Below, piece by piece: positions 25,521 to 40,525 of a stretch of 64,000 nt of DNA. The translations under genes were made by a program, and so were the position numbers. The number at the start of each line of letters is the position of its first letter. The first letter of the stretch is position 1. The notes beneath the pieces are model-generated. The model saw only the letters and a program-made list of their open reading frames with translations, had not been told where the DNA came from and made no database searches. Origin of the DNA: Onchidella celtica (Eukaryota; Mollusca; Gastropoda; Systellommatophora; Onchidiidae); NCBI GenBank assembly GCA_963931925.1, contig OZ007571.1:10684474-10748473 (forward strand), read 5' to 3'.

Positions 25521-25769
25521 CAGACAGACAAACAGACAGAAAGACAGACGGACGGACGAATAGATAGATAGACAGATAGATAGACAGACAGACAAGCAGA
25601 CACACAGACAGACAGACAGATAGATAGATAGATAGATTATAGATAGATAGATTATAGATAGATAGACAGACAGACAGAAAGACAGACAGACAGATAGATA
25701 GATAGATAGATAGAGATAGATAGATAGACAGATAGACAGACAGACAGACAGAGAGACAGACAGACAGAC

Positions 25770-25845
<76 letters not shown>

Positions 25846-25869
25846 TCTAGATAGATAGACAGATAGATA
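25521..25869. repeat. (GACA)n/(GATA)n compound microsatellite
   Basis: Alternating GACA and GATA blocks, with the longest pure GATA run at about 25770-25844. Confidence 0.96.
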
Positions 25870-27060
25870 AAAAAGACAATCTAACGACGAATAAGTGGAT
25901 AGACAGACCCGACTCGCAACTCTACCCCCACTCCAGTTCCACCCCTACACACCCTCCCCATCTCCATAAACCTTCATGTCCGCTCTAATTCCCTAACCCA
26001 CACTTCAAGCCAACACAACGTCGCCCTAGAGCCGTGCAGTAAAAGGTGACGACCGAACTGCTCACGGAGAACCCCAAAAGGTCAATATCAATGAGGCCAA
26101 AACTCCAGCCTGCCCGAGAGCAGAAAAAGACTCACTCGAGCTCACACGGGGAAACCGTTGGGCTTCACTTAAGCAGAGTGTTGTGAGGGATTCACGCAGA
26201 GTTCTCTCGCCTGTTGCCCCAGGAAACGATCAGCGACAGACAGACCAGCACTGCTCGCCACCAAATAAACCTGAGACTTCGCGAGGGGGAGAAACGTAAT
26301 ACAAACTCCTTTAATTTAGACTTAAACAATGCGGGTAAAAGGTCAGCTTGAATTGCCTATTTTGCTCCTTCAAGTTGAACCTCAAGGGAGAAGAAACACA
26401 AAGGAATAGTATACACTTTTGATTGGAATGTCTTACTTTGAACGAAAACACATACAGGTAGCATGAATAGTGCTTTTTTCCAGTTTTTACTTTCCATCAG
26501 CAAATTAAAAAAAACAACAACAAACGAACACACGGAAAACAACACAAAAAAAAACACCAACAGAAACAAGTTACTTTTCACCACAGAAATACGAGATGTA
26601 TGAGTAGATCTAGTTAGTTACCGTTATAATTTTATGAACATTGTTATTTGAATGCGAGTGATATGGTGCTCTTCAAAACAGGCCCACAAACAGTTCCTTG
26701 CAAATGTGTCTCTCTGGCTACCGAAGACTTGTTTGTCACGTAATTCGCAATGTAGCCCAGTATCGGAGACGCCAAGGGTAAGTATTTGTGTAAAGTTTAT
26801 ATTAATGAAATCGGGGGAAAATACATCAAGCTAGGGATAATTCCCGGGGGATGGAGGGATTAATGTTTTCAAGGCTAAATGAGGATGATGATTGCTTTGT
26901 AACCTGGGCAGATCAGTGTTGGGTTACAGCAAGAAGAACAGAATACAGTACAAGGGACAGAGATAACAATGGGTAATTGGCGGTCAGTGAGAGGAGAATG
27001 TGCAAAAAGATCACATTTGAAAAGGTGGAGGGAGGCCGACGTAATCGAGGAAAGAGAAAA
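25870..27060. other. Unique DNA with a GC-richer patch, no gene seen
   Basis: About 26000-26290 is GC-richer and unique and might be regulatory. The rest is AT-rich with A-rich runs near 26505-26560. No exon recognised. Confidence 0.4.
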
Positions 27061-27067
27061 AGAAGGG

Positions 27068-27075
27068 GTAGGGAA

Positions 27076-27157
<82 letters not shown>

Positions 27158-27461
27158 AAATGGGGGGGGGGAATAAGGAGAAATTGAGAGAGACAGAGAG
27201 CCAGAGGGGAAATAGGGGAGAGGGAGAGAGAGACAGGAAGAGAGATGGAAATAGGGAGGCAGACAGAGAGATAAAAAGAGGGAAATAGAAAGAGAGATAG
27301 AGAGAGGGAAATAGGGAGAGGCAGAGGGAGAGAGAGAGAGAGAGTGAGAGAGAGAGAGCGAGAGAGTGAGAGAGAGAGAGCGAGAGAGAGTGAGAGAGAG
27401 AGAGATAGAGAGAGAGAGAGGGGGAAATAGGGAGAGGGAGAGGGAGAGGGAGAGAGAGAGA

Positions 27462-27507
<46 letters not shown>

Positions 27508-27660
27508 GAGATTGAGAGAGAGAGTGAGAGAGAGAGAGAAGAGAGAGAGAGATAGAGAGATAGAGAGAGGGAAATAGGGAAAGGGAGAGGGAGAGAGAGA
27601 GAGAGAGTGTGAGAGAGAGAGAGAGAGAGAGAGAGTGAGAGAGAGAGAGAGAGAGAGAGG
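27068..27660. repeat. GA-rich block with a recurring GGGAAATAGGG motif
   Basis: Pure (GA)n at about 27079-27153, a G-run near 27163-27171, then purine-only sequence. GGAAATAGGG-like motifs recur at about 27208, 27248, 27306, 27422 and 27568, separated by GA-rich stretches with GTGAGA variants. This suggests an irregular higher-order unit of 100-150 bp. The 251- and 270-codon minus frames are Leu-Ser low complexity. Confidence 0.9.
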
Positions 27661-28452
27661 TAGGTCAAACAATTTGACTAAAAGCATAATTATTTCTCTT
27701 CATGAAAGATTTACCTCATAATCCAAACTAAAGTTGTCATATTCCACAGGAAAAGCTCGGCTGGTAATTGAACGCAATGCTAACCTAAGCCATTTATACA
27801 ATTTGCTGGTCACTGGATCATTTTGCTGCAAGTGATCTTCTCGACATGCACAAAGTTAAGTTCCTGCAAGGTTAAGTAAGCCAGATGTTCTACCAAACAA
27901 AGGTGCATCTACAATTTATTTTTTTCATTGTGCTATAAATCTCAACAGGCGCCCGTTAAATGAAGAAATGTTCGAGTTACGTTTGTCATCAACTTTGATG
28001 AAAAGAGGGAAGGAAAAATTAAAACAGGTACGGGTTGAATAAATATTTAAGAACCATGTCAACCTCTTCCGCCATATGAGCGGTTAACTCAAATAAAACA
28101 GCTGGTGCGCACCATATTGCACCACACTGCACAAATGCCATGTGGGTGAAGCAGGCTGAATGTATAAATATTTGCTGCCTACTCACACATTGGACAACCA
28201 GAGCTGTTCCATTGCTGGCCTTGATGAAAATTAATCGACATCCCCCGTCGTTTAAAAAAGATTACAATTTTAAAAACTATTCTAAAAATCAAGATCTGTA
28301 CATTCGAAATTGTCTCCAGCAAATGTGTAAAACCCCTGGCATAACTCGACCTTTGTCCTTGTTCGTTCTATCTCAATTTTATGAAAAACTAGAGATCTTG
28401 TAGTATGTAGAAGAGGACATAACAGATGCACTCTCTGACACTTGCTTAAAAT
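27661..28452. other. Unique AT-rich DNA, no gene seen
   Basis: Non-repetitive up to the 8-bp duplication that borders the MITE. An 87-codon frame at 28140-28403 is unrecognised. Confidence 0.5.
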
Positions 28453-28460
28453 GCGTTGTC

Positions 28461-28825
28461 CACAGACTAATAAATTAACCAGACTGGAAACACGAGCTTC
28501 GGGCTGTGTCGTTTTTTACGGAATTTCCCGAGCGACGAATATATAAGCAACATGGCCGCCGCTCGGGAAATTCCGATTCTAGTTCTATCTGCAGTAGAAA
28601 TTTCTTTTCATTTGTCAAGATTGGTTGTACATGTATTAATTTCTTGGTGCGGAACCAAATTTCCGCGTTCAGTAGGCGCATCAAAATGGTGTCATTCAAG
28701 ATTGTAGCTATGCTGAAGCGTCGGTCGCTACCTTAAACCTAATATGGCGGATGGTTCATGACCTTTCGCTATTTTGTGACGTCACACAATGGGATCATCC
28801 AGTCTGGTTAATTTATTAGTCTGTG
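28461..28825. mobile_element. 365-bp MITE, copy 1, with 28-bp perfect TIRs
   Basis: Ends are perfect 28-bp inverted repeats starting CACAGACTAATAAATTAACC. Flanks are GCGTTGTC (28453-28460) and GCGTTGTG (28826-28833), an 8-bp target duplication with one difference. Inside is a perfect 16-bp hairpin: CGGAATTTCCCGAGCG at 28519-28534, inverted at 28560-28575, with a 25-bp loop that holds ATGGCCGCC. Near the right end lie TGACGTCA (a CRE palindrome) and ATGGCGG. No transposase is present, so it is non-autonomous. An 8-bp duplication fits the hAT or P superfamilies, but the terminal bases do not decide between them. Confidence 0.92.
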
Positions 28826-28833
28826 GCGTTGTG

Positions 28834-30190
28834 GGACTAACACACACTATTTTCACAGTTCCAATTTAGTCTAACTCCCTTATCATAATACTAAAGCCGC
28901 AAATGTTTAACATCGATTTTGTCAGTTGCACAAAAAGTGAAATTGGAACAGACAAGAGCTAAGGTCACCAGAAATTGATATAGTATCAGAGAAAGAAAAC
29001 CTGACAAGAATTTCAAATGGAGAGAAAACAAATGCACATTTTCAAAGCTACAGAAATGTATGTATCTAGACAGGAAATGTATTTTTCTGACTGGAAATTC
29101 GTAGTCCACACAATGACGTCAACAAATTTGGTGTTCTGAACAGCAGCATTGGCGGAATATGGAAAGCCAGTTTCTATATATAGAACATGAAAATGCGAGA
29201 CATCTATGCTGTTCTGAGCAGTTTTATTATTATTTTTTAGATTTATTTTTCTTGTTTCAATTGATGTCTATTTCTGGTCTACTTGTTTACTGTCTGGTGA
29301 AGTCCCAGAATGACTCACGGTTGGTAAAGACAAATTTGCACTGGCACTTTTTCTCGCGGGGGGGGGGGGGGGGGGGAGGGGAGAGTTAGTAGCGGTGGAG
29401 GGAACACTGGCGCTCTGTCAACACATACAGAAATTTGGCACAATGCAAAACAAATCAAGGAGAAATTCAACACTTTAGACGTATCATTAAAAGAAATTGA
29501 CGAACAATTTTTTGCGTATTATTTTGTCCGACTGGCTCAGAAAATGCTGCTTAAAACATTCATTAAATTTTGAGCATTCTTTTGACAACATGCTTCATTA
29601 GTCCTCATTTTAATTTCACAAAAGTGCACATCCAGTGATGTTCTATTACAAAAACCTCAGAAAATCTGAGGGTCAAAGCAAGGATGGAAGTAACGTCAAA
29701 AATGGCAGTTCCTGTATCATTTCTTACACGAGGCTTTGCTATACACAATCTTTTCTTTTTGCCATACTTCATCTGTAAAGTGATGTTCGCCTTTATGGAA
29801 AACAGTATCGCTTCGTCGTGAATACTACCTCTTTTATCATCATCTCCTTACCATCTTCTTAACCTACCTACCCCTACCCTCCACTACCCCCGCTGTCCAT
29901 TGTCAAACTATGCATGCAGTTTAAATCATTTTTTGTCTTCAGCTGCAGATCATTACGAGTGTCTGCTATTCAGCCTGGTGATCTTTTATCACTTGTGGAT
30001 GTGAATAATTGATCAGAGAAAATACCATCTACAAACGTAATGCTGCATATTTTTAGAATGGTTTTCCTCAACTTTTTTCTGTCCACACACACAGAGGCAT
30101 TGAATGTTTACAAAACAGTTGTAAAGTATAAATGTTACCCAAAAAGTACAAGTGCGTGCGCAGATTGGCCACTTGAACGGGGAAGGAAAG
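28834..30190. other. Unique AT-rich DNA with a poly-G run, no gene seen
   Basis: Poly-G at about 29358-29376. No exon, RNA gene or other repeat recognised. Confidence 0.5.
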
Positions 30191-30197
30191 TTTTTTT

Positions 30198-30569
30198 CAC
30201 TCACCCATGCACTCAGTCAGTCAGTCACTCATTTACCCACTCACTCACCCACTCACTCACTCACTCACCCACTCATTCACCCACTCACTCACTCACTCAC
30301 TCATGCACACAGTCAGTCAGTCACTCACTCACTCACTCACTCACCCACTCACTCACTCACTCACTCACCCACTCACTCACTCACTCATTCACTCACTCGT
30401 GCACTCAGTCAGTCGGTCACTCACTCACTCACTCTCTCACCCACTCACTCACCCACTCACTCACTCACTCACTCGCTCATGCACTCAGTCAGTCACTCAC
30501 TCACTTACCCACTCACTAACCCACCCACCCACTCACTCACTCACTCACTCATTCACTCACTCACTCAGT
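30198..30569. repeat. Degenerate (CTCA)n with a 96-bp higher-order period
   Basis: A CTCA/CCCA tetranucleotide tract. The marker GCACTCAGTCAGTC (or GCACACAGTCAGTC) recurs at 30209, 30305, 30401 and 30481, with spacings of 96, 96 and 80 bp, all multiples of four. Three + frames translate to Thr-His-Ser repeats and are not genes. Confidence 0.93.
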
Positions 30570-31010
30570 TTTCTAATCCACCACCCAGTTAAAGGAAGCA
30601 CTGAATAATACATGTGGTTGATTACTTGGCTCCGTGTAAAAATAATGTTAGAAAAACATCTACTGCAAAATAATGTAACCACTTTGATCGCGTGGAGATC
30701 CAATCCCCCGTTCTAACCCCTTCAATTACTTCACTGGGGTCAGGGTTTAGTGGTATTTTCTGTTGTTGAAACCTTTGCCAACGGTCATCCTACACCTTCT
30801 TGGGGAGTGACGATAAATAAACAATGTGGCGAGCCCAACAAATGCTCAATTAGATTTGATACAAAAACGACATGGGTGAGCGTCAATGGGGCGAGACAGG
30901 GACAGGTTTGTTATGGTAGACGTCACTGCACGTGTGAGCGATAACGAGGCTGGTATTTAGCCAGCTGTTGGCTCATTACTCTCACCCGCAGCCACGGTAC
31001 CTTCTGTCCC
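30570..31010. other. Unique DNA with a GC-richer part, possible regulatory element
   Basis: About 30720-31010 is unique and GC-richer than its flanks, with GACGTCACTGCACGTG-like sites near 30920. A 64-codon frame at 30750-30944 is unrecognised. Confidence 0.2.
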
Positions 31011-34000
31011 GGAACAGGGCGCGTGCAAGCGACCGTGAACTTGCAGACCTTTTAAAGTTCAAGCGGTGTTCATTTTCAAAACAACCAAAATATTCACTCG
31101 AGTTTACAGTTGGAACGCCAAAACCAAAACGTCTAAAGATTTCCTATTTTACAATCAACTTTCATCATTGGCAAGGATTTCAGAAAACGTTCGCAAGACA
31201 TTCCTCTCTTGGACAAAACAAAATACAGGAAAGGGAGGAGACTGGGGTCAAACAGACGAGAGAAAAAACGGGATGAAAAAGAAAATGAAAAGTGAAAAAA
31301 TCGAAGGAAAAAAATCGGAAAATTAATGATACCATAAAGAAACAAAGAAATATGGACACATTAAAATGAAATAGAAACAAAAAATAATACTTCAGAGCTG
31401 CGGCAACAGAGAGAATATCTGAATTTGAAGATTTCAAACAGTAGAAAACAAATGAAAAAGTGGAATGAAAAAGCTGATGAATCTCAACAAGAAAGACACC
31501 TCATGACAGCGTGACGTCAGGAGAGTTTACCTTAAAGCCCCAGAATTGCCAACTTCAAAGTCAAAGGAAACCTGAAGACTGGAAGACAGTGCTCTCAGTG
31601 CCGGGAAGACAGTGCTCCCAGTGCCGGGCAGCCATCAATAAACCGTTTCAAGGTGAAACATCAGGGTGTCTTTAATTACTAGCTCTCTCCAGGGATTTAA
31701 GGGCCATCTCCTGTTCTAGCTTGTATTTCTTTTTCTGTCTGCCTGTCTGATTATCTTCCTCTTTCTTTGTATGTTTTTGCATTTTGCCCGCCCATGAGAG
31801 CTCCCACTGCGAAGTCTGGTTGCACAAATGAAATTAGCTAAACTCTTTCTCCCGTTAGCAGTTTTCGTTTCCCATATTCAACAAAACTATGGCAGTCGTT
31901 ATCTATCATTATTATGGTCGTGGTCTTTCTCGACCCTTTCCTCCAATCTTTTATCCTTGATGACCCTTACCTCAGACCTTATAAAAATGGACATTTTCTG
32001 TGTCCTTCTAGGTTTTCTTTACTCCTGTGTGTATTTTCAAGTTGAAGACAAAAAGTCGTTGTCTAAAATCAAAGCCCCACTAAACAACATTTTTGTTAAT
32101 GTCAGTTTGACCAGACCTTTGATCCCAGTAAAAAAAAAAGTGACCTTTCGTCTTCAGGCCTAATGATTCTGTCTGTCTCTCTTTCTCTTTCCCTTTCTCT
32201 CTCTCTCTGAATCTTGTGCTCCATCCAACACCAAGTTCTCTACGTTTCATTCTCCTGAGGGAATCATTAACTCTTGAAGTTTCTAACTTGAAACCTCAGC
32301 TTTCAGGAAATGAGCTGATGTGAAATTCAACCAGTGCAGTTTCAAAAGGCGTCAAGTTCACTGTTTACTACCACAAGGTGCTTTCGATAAAAGTCTAGTA
32401 GTGCGTGAGTGCAAAGTGAACAAACCTTGCCCAGTTGGCAGTTTTAGTGATTGCGTTTGACGTCAGAATCCACAGCTTCTCACATCAGTGACACTCGCCA
32501 CCATCACCACTAGCATCGTAAACTATGTCGTGGTTTTAATAGACCCAGAGATAATTAAAAAATGTTTGTAATTATCTTACTTCTGGGAATTTTTGCTTGC
32601 AATTTCAGGTATTCCTCAATGACGTAATTGCCAATCTTCCCATAGTTTTAAAAATTTAAAATACGCACGTGCGTGCTCAGCAATGCATAGTCATTTTCAC
32701 TATTCCTGCCCGTACGTCATGGGGTCTCTGACAAATACATACTTTTAAAGAGCATGTTATTTTATTGCAGGGTTTTATTGTAATACCCTTGGTCGTACAT
32801 CCTGGCATCTCAGATACACCACACTCCTAAAGCGGGTTTTATTGTTATTATACTGCAGTGAAAGTCAGGATTGGTATGCAATTCATATAAACACTCGCGT
32901 GAAAAGCGCATTGACCCTACAACGAACGCAGCCTAACAACCGAGGTGACGACATGATTTGTAATTCGGTGCGCACGTGTTCTCATTAATATTGCGCCTCT
33001 CCACACTCATTATCCTTATCTTTTGGTGCAATCAACGACATGTATCTCCTTCCCCCTCTCCTCTCTAATTGCTTTCTTCTCATTCTTGTATTCATCAGCC
33101 TCCACTGACAGCGCTTGTCAGTGCTAAATGACGTGCCAGAGGGAAGTAATCTCTCTAGATAACCCACTTAAAAACGCTATACGTTCCTTGTTACATAAAA
33201 TCATTAGGAGACTCACAAGAGATCCTCTGCCCTTGTGTGAGAGTACATTATAATGGTTCTGCTCTTTGAACAGGCGGGTTGCGGGAAAAAGGGTGGAAAT
33301 TATGCCACAAGCAAGCGGGAGGAGCACACAAAAAAGGAGATTTACGGCAGTGCATCTTGTACATCTTCCACAGTTTTCCTGCTAATAAGGACGCAACAAA
33401 ACACATTGGCATACCTTGACCTCCCATTTTGTTTCTCTTAGTTGGCGCAGGGTGTGGCTACACTGAAGAAGTCGAAGAAAGGTGTCATAGCTCATTTGTG
33501 GTGACTTTTAAATCCAAATACCCCGGTGTTTAACAGAAGCATCAAGAAGTGAAAAATGATGTAGAGATAATTGGTCTCAGCCTTTGATCATTGTTATGAA
33601 TGAAATTTCGATGTGGCTATGAAAATCAACTCTGATTCTCCACTGTTTGTAATGAACTATTTTGTCTACTGAAGTTTCACTCCAAGACGTTACGTGATTT
33701 AACAAACATTGATAACATCACACAAGAGATGTTGTACTTGAAAACAGAAAGTTAAAGTCGCACAATTGGACGATTCTTCTACAAACGCTCTACATAAGTT
33801 AAGATAGTGGGTAGTTCATCTCAGTGGCTTAAATACTGTTGGTTTTTGAACCGCAACAGAATAATACCAGTTACAAATATACATTCTTTACATTGGCACT
33901 AAAATGCCAATCGAGCTATGATCTATGCAGAAGAACGGAGATAACCTCACCCGCACTTGCCTGGTACACATATTTTTAAAGATACTATCGCAGATTGCAC

Positions 34001-34365
34001 GCCGAAAAACTTCTTGGCTTATCAAGTGGAATAATTTAAATCTCATAAAGTGTCTGCCACAAACGAAAGGCCAACATTCCCACCATTATTGTAATTCTTC
34101 TTTCCTCAACAACATACCCGGTGATTAGGTTATCAAGGTCCATTTAACGTTGTCTTGGTCAAACATTCCACAATAACACCATTTTCTTTGTTTAGATCAA
34201 CGCATCCGTGAGAAAATCTACACAATTATCGTGGCAGGGTTTGGCACTATCTAAATTATCACCTTGGCTAAAATATTTCTTCGTCACGGGGAAGGAACAA
34301 AAATTTTATTTTTCAAATCTGACATAAAGGAACACAATGGCATCGGTGACCGGATAGCGTTTTCC
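31011..34365. other. Unique AT-rich DNA, no gene seen
   Basis: Holds a 23-bp duplication (GAAGACAGTGCTC...) at 31582-31628, a purine-rich part at 31200-31330 and a short CT-rich stretch at 32175-32209. A 111-codon + frame at 31828-32163 has a hydrophobic start but is unrecognised and has no context to support it. No RNA gene found. Confidence 0.45.
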
Positions 34366-36815
34366 ATACTACCCCCCCCCCCTTCCCCTTAAAAAAAAAA
34401 AATGAAAAGTTAAAGAGAGACGGTACGGAACAAGGAAGGAAGACGCCAACGAAAGAAGGAAGATTTCTCTGTCTATCTCTTAATTTGCCTGGAAAACGAT
34501 GTGAGAAATCTTTTGCAAATGTTTCCCGTAAAGAATAAAACCTGGCCGTAAGAATTTCTCTTTAAAAAGACATCATAAAGACCACAGGAAAACTGTCTTT
34601 AAAAAAACAACAACACGTTTGTTTTGTGAAAATTCACCATAATTTCTCTGCACACTCGCCCAGCTGTTACTGCTGAAGTAGAAATGACTCAGGTAAAACG
34701 GTGCTTGTTTCTTCATTTGTAGCCCGGTCTGACATAATTTTATCTGTGAACAAGGTTAGCGTACTGCGGAAAACAGAAACAAGAATCCAGTTCCCGGCCC
34801 GTCAATTACTCAACACAAACAATCCGCAGAAAGAGAGACCAAAATTATCCGTTCTGATCTCCGTTCCTAAACAGTTTGATTGACAGACAGAATAGAAGAT
34901 TAACAAAAGGGATATTGTGATCTTGTCTTGCATTCTGCACTAACGATACCGTAAAGAAAATCTTTGGAGATTCAATGTAGATCTTAATTGTGCTTTATTG
35001 CCTACCGTCTTGGCATGTTTGTTTATCTACAAATTGTATCCAAATCGTGTTCAGCTATAAGGTTTCCAGTCTACATCTACTGTGACGAGGCGAGACAGGT
35101 GTGAATCGGCACATGTTCTGTAGCGGAACGATAATGTGAGTAGTGAAAGAGGAGAATTCTTTTATTCGCATCACCTGCCACTGCAAGTCCTCTTGAGCTC
35201 TAGAAGTTCATTTGCCTCTTCCTTACGTTTGAGCTCCTGAATCCCACGGCAAAGCTTTCAAATTGGACAAGGTCGACACGGCCAGAATTAGGACCCATAA
35301 TGACCATGACCTTGGAAAATATCCCCTCTTCCACCCCCCCCCTCTCCTCCCGCTACAACCCGCTTAAAAAAATTCTCAGGATCTCTGCTAATCTCTGTTT
35401 CCGTTGTCTATCTATCCTGTGATAATCCGAACAAAGACATTATCATCGTAATTCATGACTTGTGCGTAACTTTGTACTTCACGACATTCTCCTGATAATG
35501 TTCCAGTCATAATAATGCTTGGCAGACTTCATTGACTGCAAGGGAGCGTTCAGCTGTCATGTTTCCCAGTAACTGGATATGGGATCACAATGTAAATAAA
35601 CACTATGTGACCTTGTACAATAACTGGAATGGAATTTGGGTATCTCTGTCTTATCCATTTAGTTTACAAAAAATGTCCATGGTGTACGGGAGGAGGTGGG
35701 AGTAACTATCCCAGCAAAATCTGGCAAGTTGGGATTCAGTTTGTCAAAGCCAACACCCTGAAGTCCTGAACCAGAGATGGAACTAACCAAAGATGATCTT
35801 GTTTGAAAATGGAACCCTGGGACAATCGAACTCGTTACTCAGGAGACAGTGAAACCAGATGCTTAGGACAGTTATGATCTTGAGGCTGTCTCAAGGTTAA
35901 GGTTTTGATTATCTGAGCTCTAAGATTTCTACTGAAGGTAAACCAGCTCAAAAATGTACACATTCTATTTACGGAATGGAAACTTTGCAACAAATCGTAC
36001 GGGCTTATCTCAACAATAAGAACGACTTCACAGACGACCAGAAACAAAGTTTTGCAGGTTGGAGGATAGGGCAATATTATTATCCATAACCCAAAACCAT
36101 CGACCTGAATGTCAAACTCTATGGTGCTCTGCCAGAACTGCAGAAAACCGTAGATTTTCTTAAAAGAAATAATCTGTAGATTTAGATTGGTGAACGAAAA
36201 AGAATTATCCATAAGATTGGCCTTTGCTGACCGCTGTATGATATGGGACGAGCGGTATGAGGGTGTGGGGGAGCGATTTGAGGGGGGGGGGGAAGGGGGC
36301 AAGACGGCACTAGTTTACCTGAAGGAGCGTAGTTATCATGAACTGCATCTAGACCAAGTGACAACGGAAACGAAGCCTTGGAATCAAGGGGGACTTAACC
36401 TAATTGATTTTTAAACGATCCCAACTGGCAGGAGTTATCTGTTCTCGTGGAATTTCCGATTGCCAGATAGATTTCTGACGGTCTGTGGACTAAACAGGCT
36501 GTGGGCTCCGTCAAGCAGGGATTGGGGGGGGGGGGGTCAGAGAAGAGAAAGAATCGAATATAGAACAAAGAAAATTATTTTTTATTCTTTTAAATGGAAC
36601 AGCCATTTTCTTTCCACCTAATTTTATTAATTCGCCAGAGATACAAGAGCAGGCAGGGAAAGATAACAGAGAGAAATATGAGCATAGAACAGATCGATTG
36701 TTGGAGACAGACTGAGATATGCAGACAGACAGTCAGACGGGCGGACAGACATATACAGACAAACAGACCGTCAGACAGACAGAAGGACAGACAGACAGAA
36801 GGACAGATAGACGGA
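34366..36815. other. Unique AT-rich DNA with C/G runs, no gene seen
   Basis: C-runs at about 34371-34382 and 35333-35342 and G-runs at about 36282-36291 and 36523-36536. A 155-codon minus frame (35835-36302) resembles no family. GACA/GATA-type degeneration starts near 36720. Confidence 0.45.
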
Positions 36816-39890
<3,075 letters not shown>

Positions 39891-40525
39891 AGAAATGACA
39901 AGATTTCCCTGCATGTTTCAATGTCCTCGGCAACTGGCGTGCCACGGCCCTGCTCTCAGAACTAGCCACTGGTCAGTGTAATGTGCGCTCATTCACGCGC
40001 AGCTGCCTCGTGTTTGTAGTGAGCAATGACCCTAATCTCTTCCATACACTGGCCAGTCCTCCGCTAGAATTGTTCTACCCATCATTATCCAGAGTTAAAC
40101 AAATACCATATGGGCCATTTCTCTTATCAGGAAACGTGCCCCGAGATTTCCATTCCACAATACAATAGTTTGTCAGCATGACAACCCTGCGATTATATTG
40201 ATTGACATTCTATAGCAAACAGACTACTGTCCCTCCAGATCAATTTTGGACATGTCGTTGATATTCATAGTACATTTTCAGCTTGTCAAAGTGTAAAACC
40301 GTAATCTGCCATCAATATTCATTGTCAAAACCATCTGTGCTGATCAGACACGTGTAATGACAGACTGGACAGCGACGGTGACACCTTGCATGGGAACCAT
40401 AACCTCAGCCCGACAAAATCATGACAAACTCAATAATTGCTTTTACTTTGACCGATCGCAGACTAATCGCAGATTATTCAGCGAGAGGGTGAGGAGAGCC
40501 CATCCTGCTGGGTCTGTATCAACCA
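39891..40525. other. Unique GC-richer island, possible regulatory element
   Basis: Non-repetitive sequence with higher GC than its neighbours. It contains TTGATTGACA near 40198 and several ATCAAT/ATTGAT sites of the type used by homeodomain-PBX/MEIS factors. Short + frames of 61 codons are unrecognised. The regulatory role is speculative. Confidence 0.2.

Noticed and set aside
26875..27687. 251- and 270-codon minus-strand open frames
   Set aside because: Leu-Ser-Pro low-complexity translation of the GA-rich block; several frames are open at once.
28475..28736. Small open frames inside the MITE (also at 44904-45165)
   Set aside because: They persist in both copies only because the copies are 96% identical; no transposase motif, and both strands are open.
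30040..30608. Three + frames of Thr-His-Ser repeats (133-159 codons)
   Set aside because: All three frames of the (CTCA)n block are open, so it is composition and not coding.
35821..35833. tRNA B-box-like sequence on the minus strand (GAGTTCGATTGTC)
   Set aside because: No matching A box at the right distance and no cloverleaf could be drawn.
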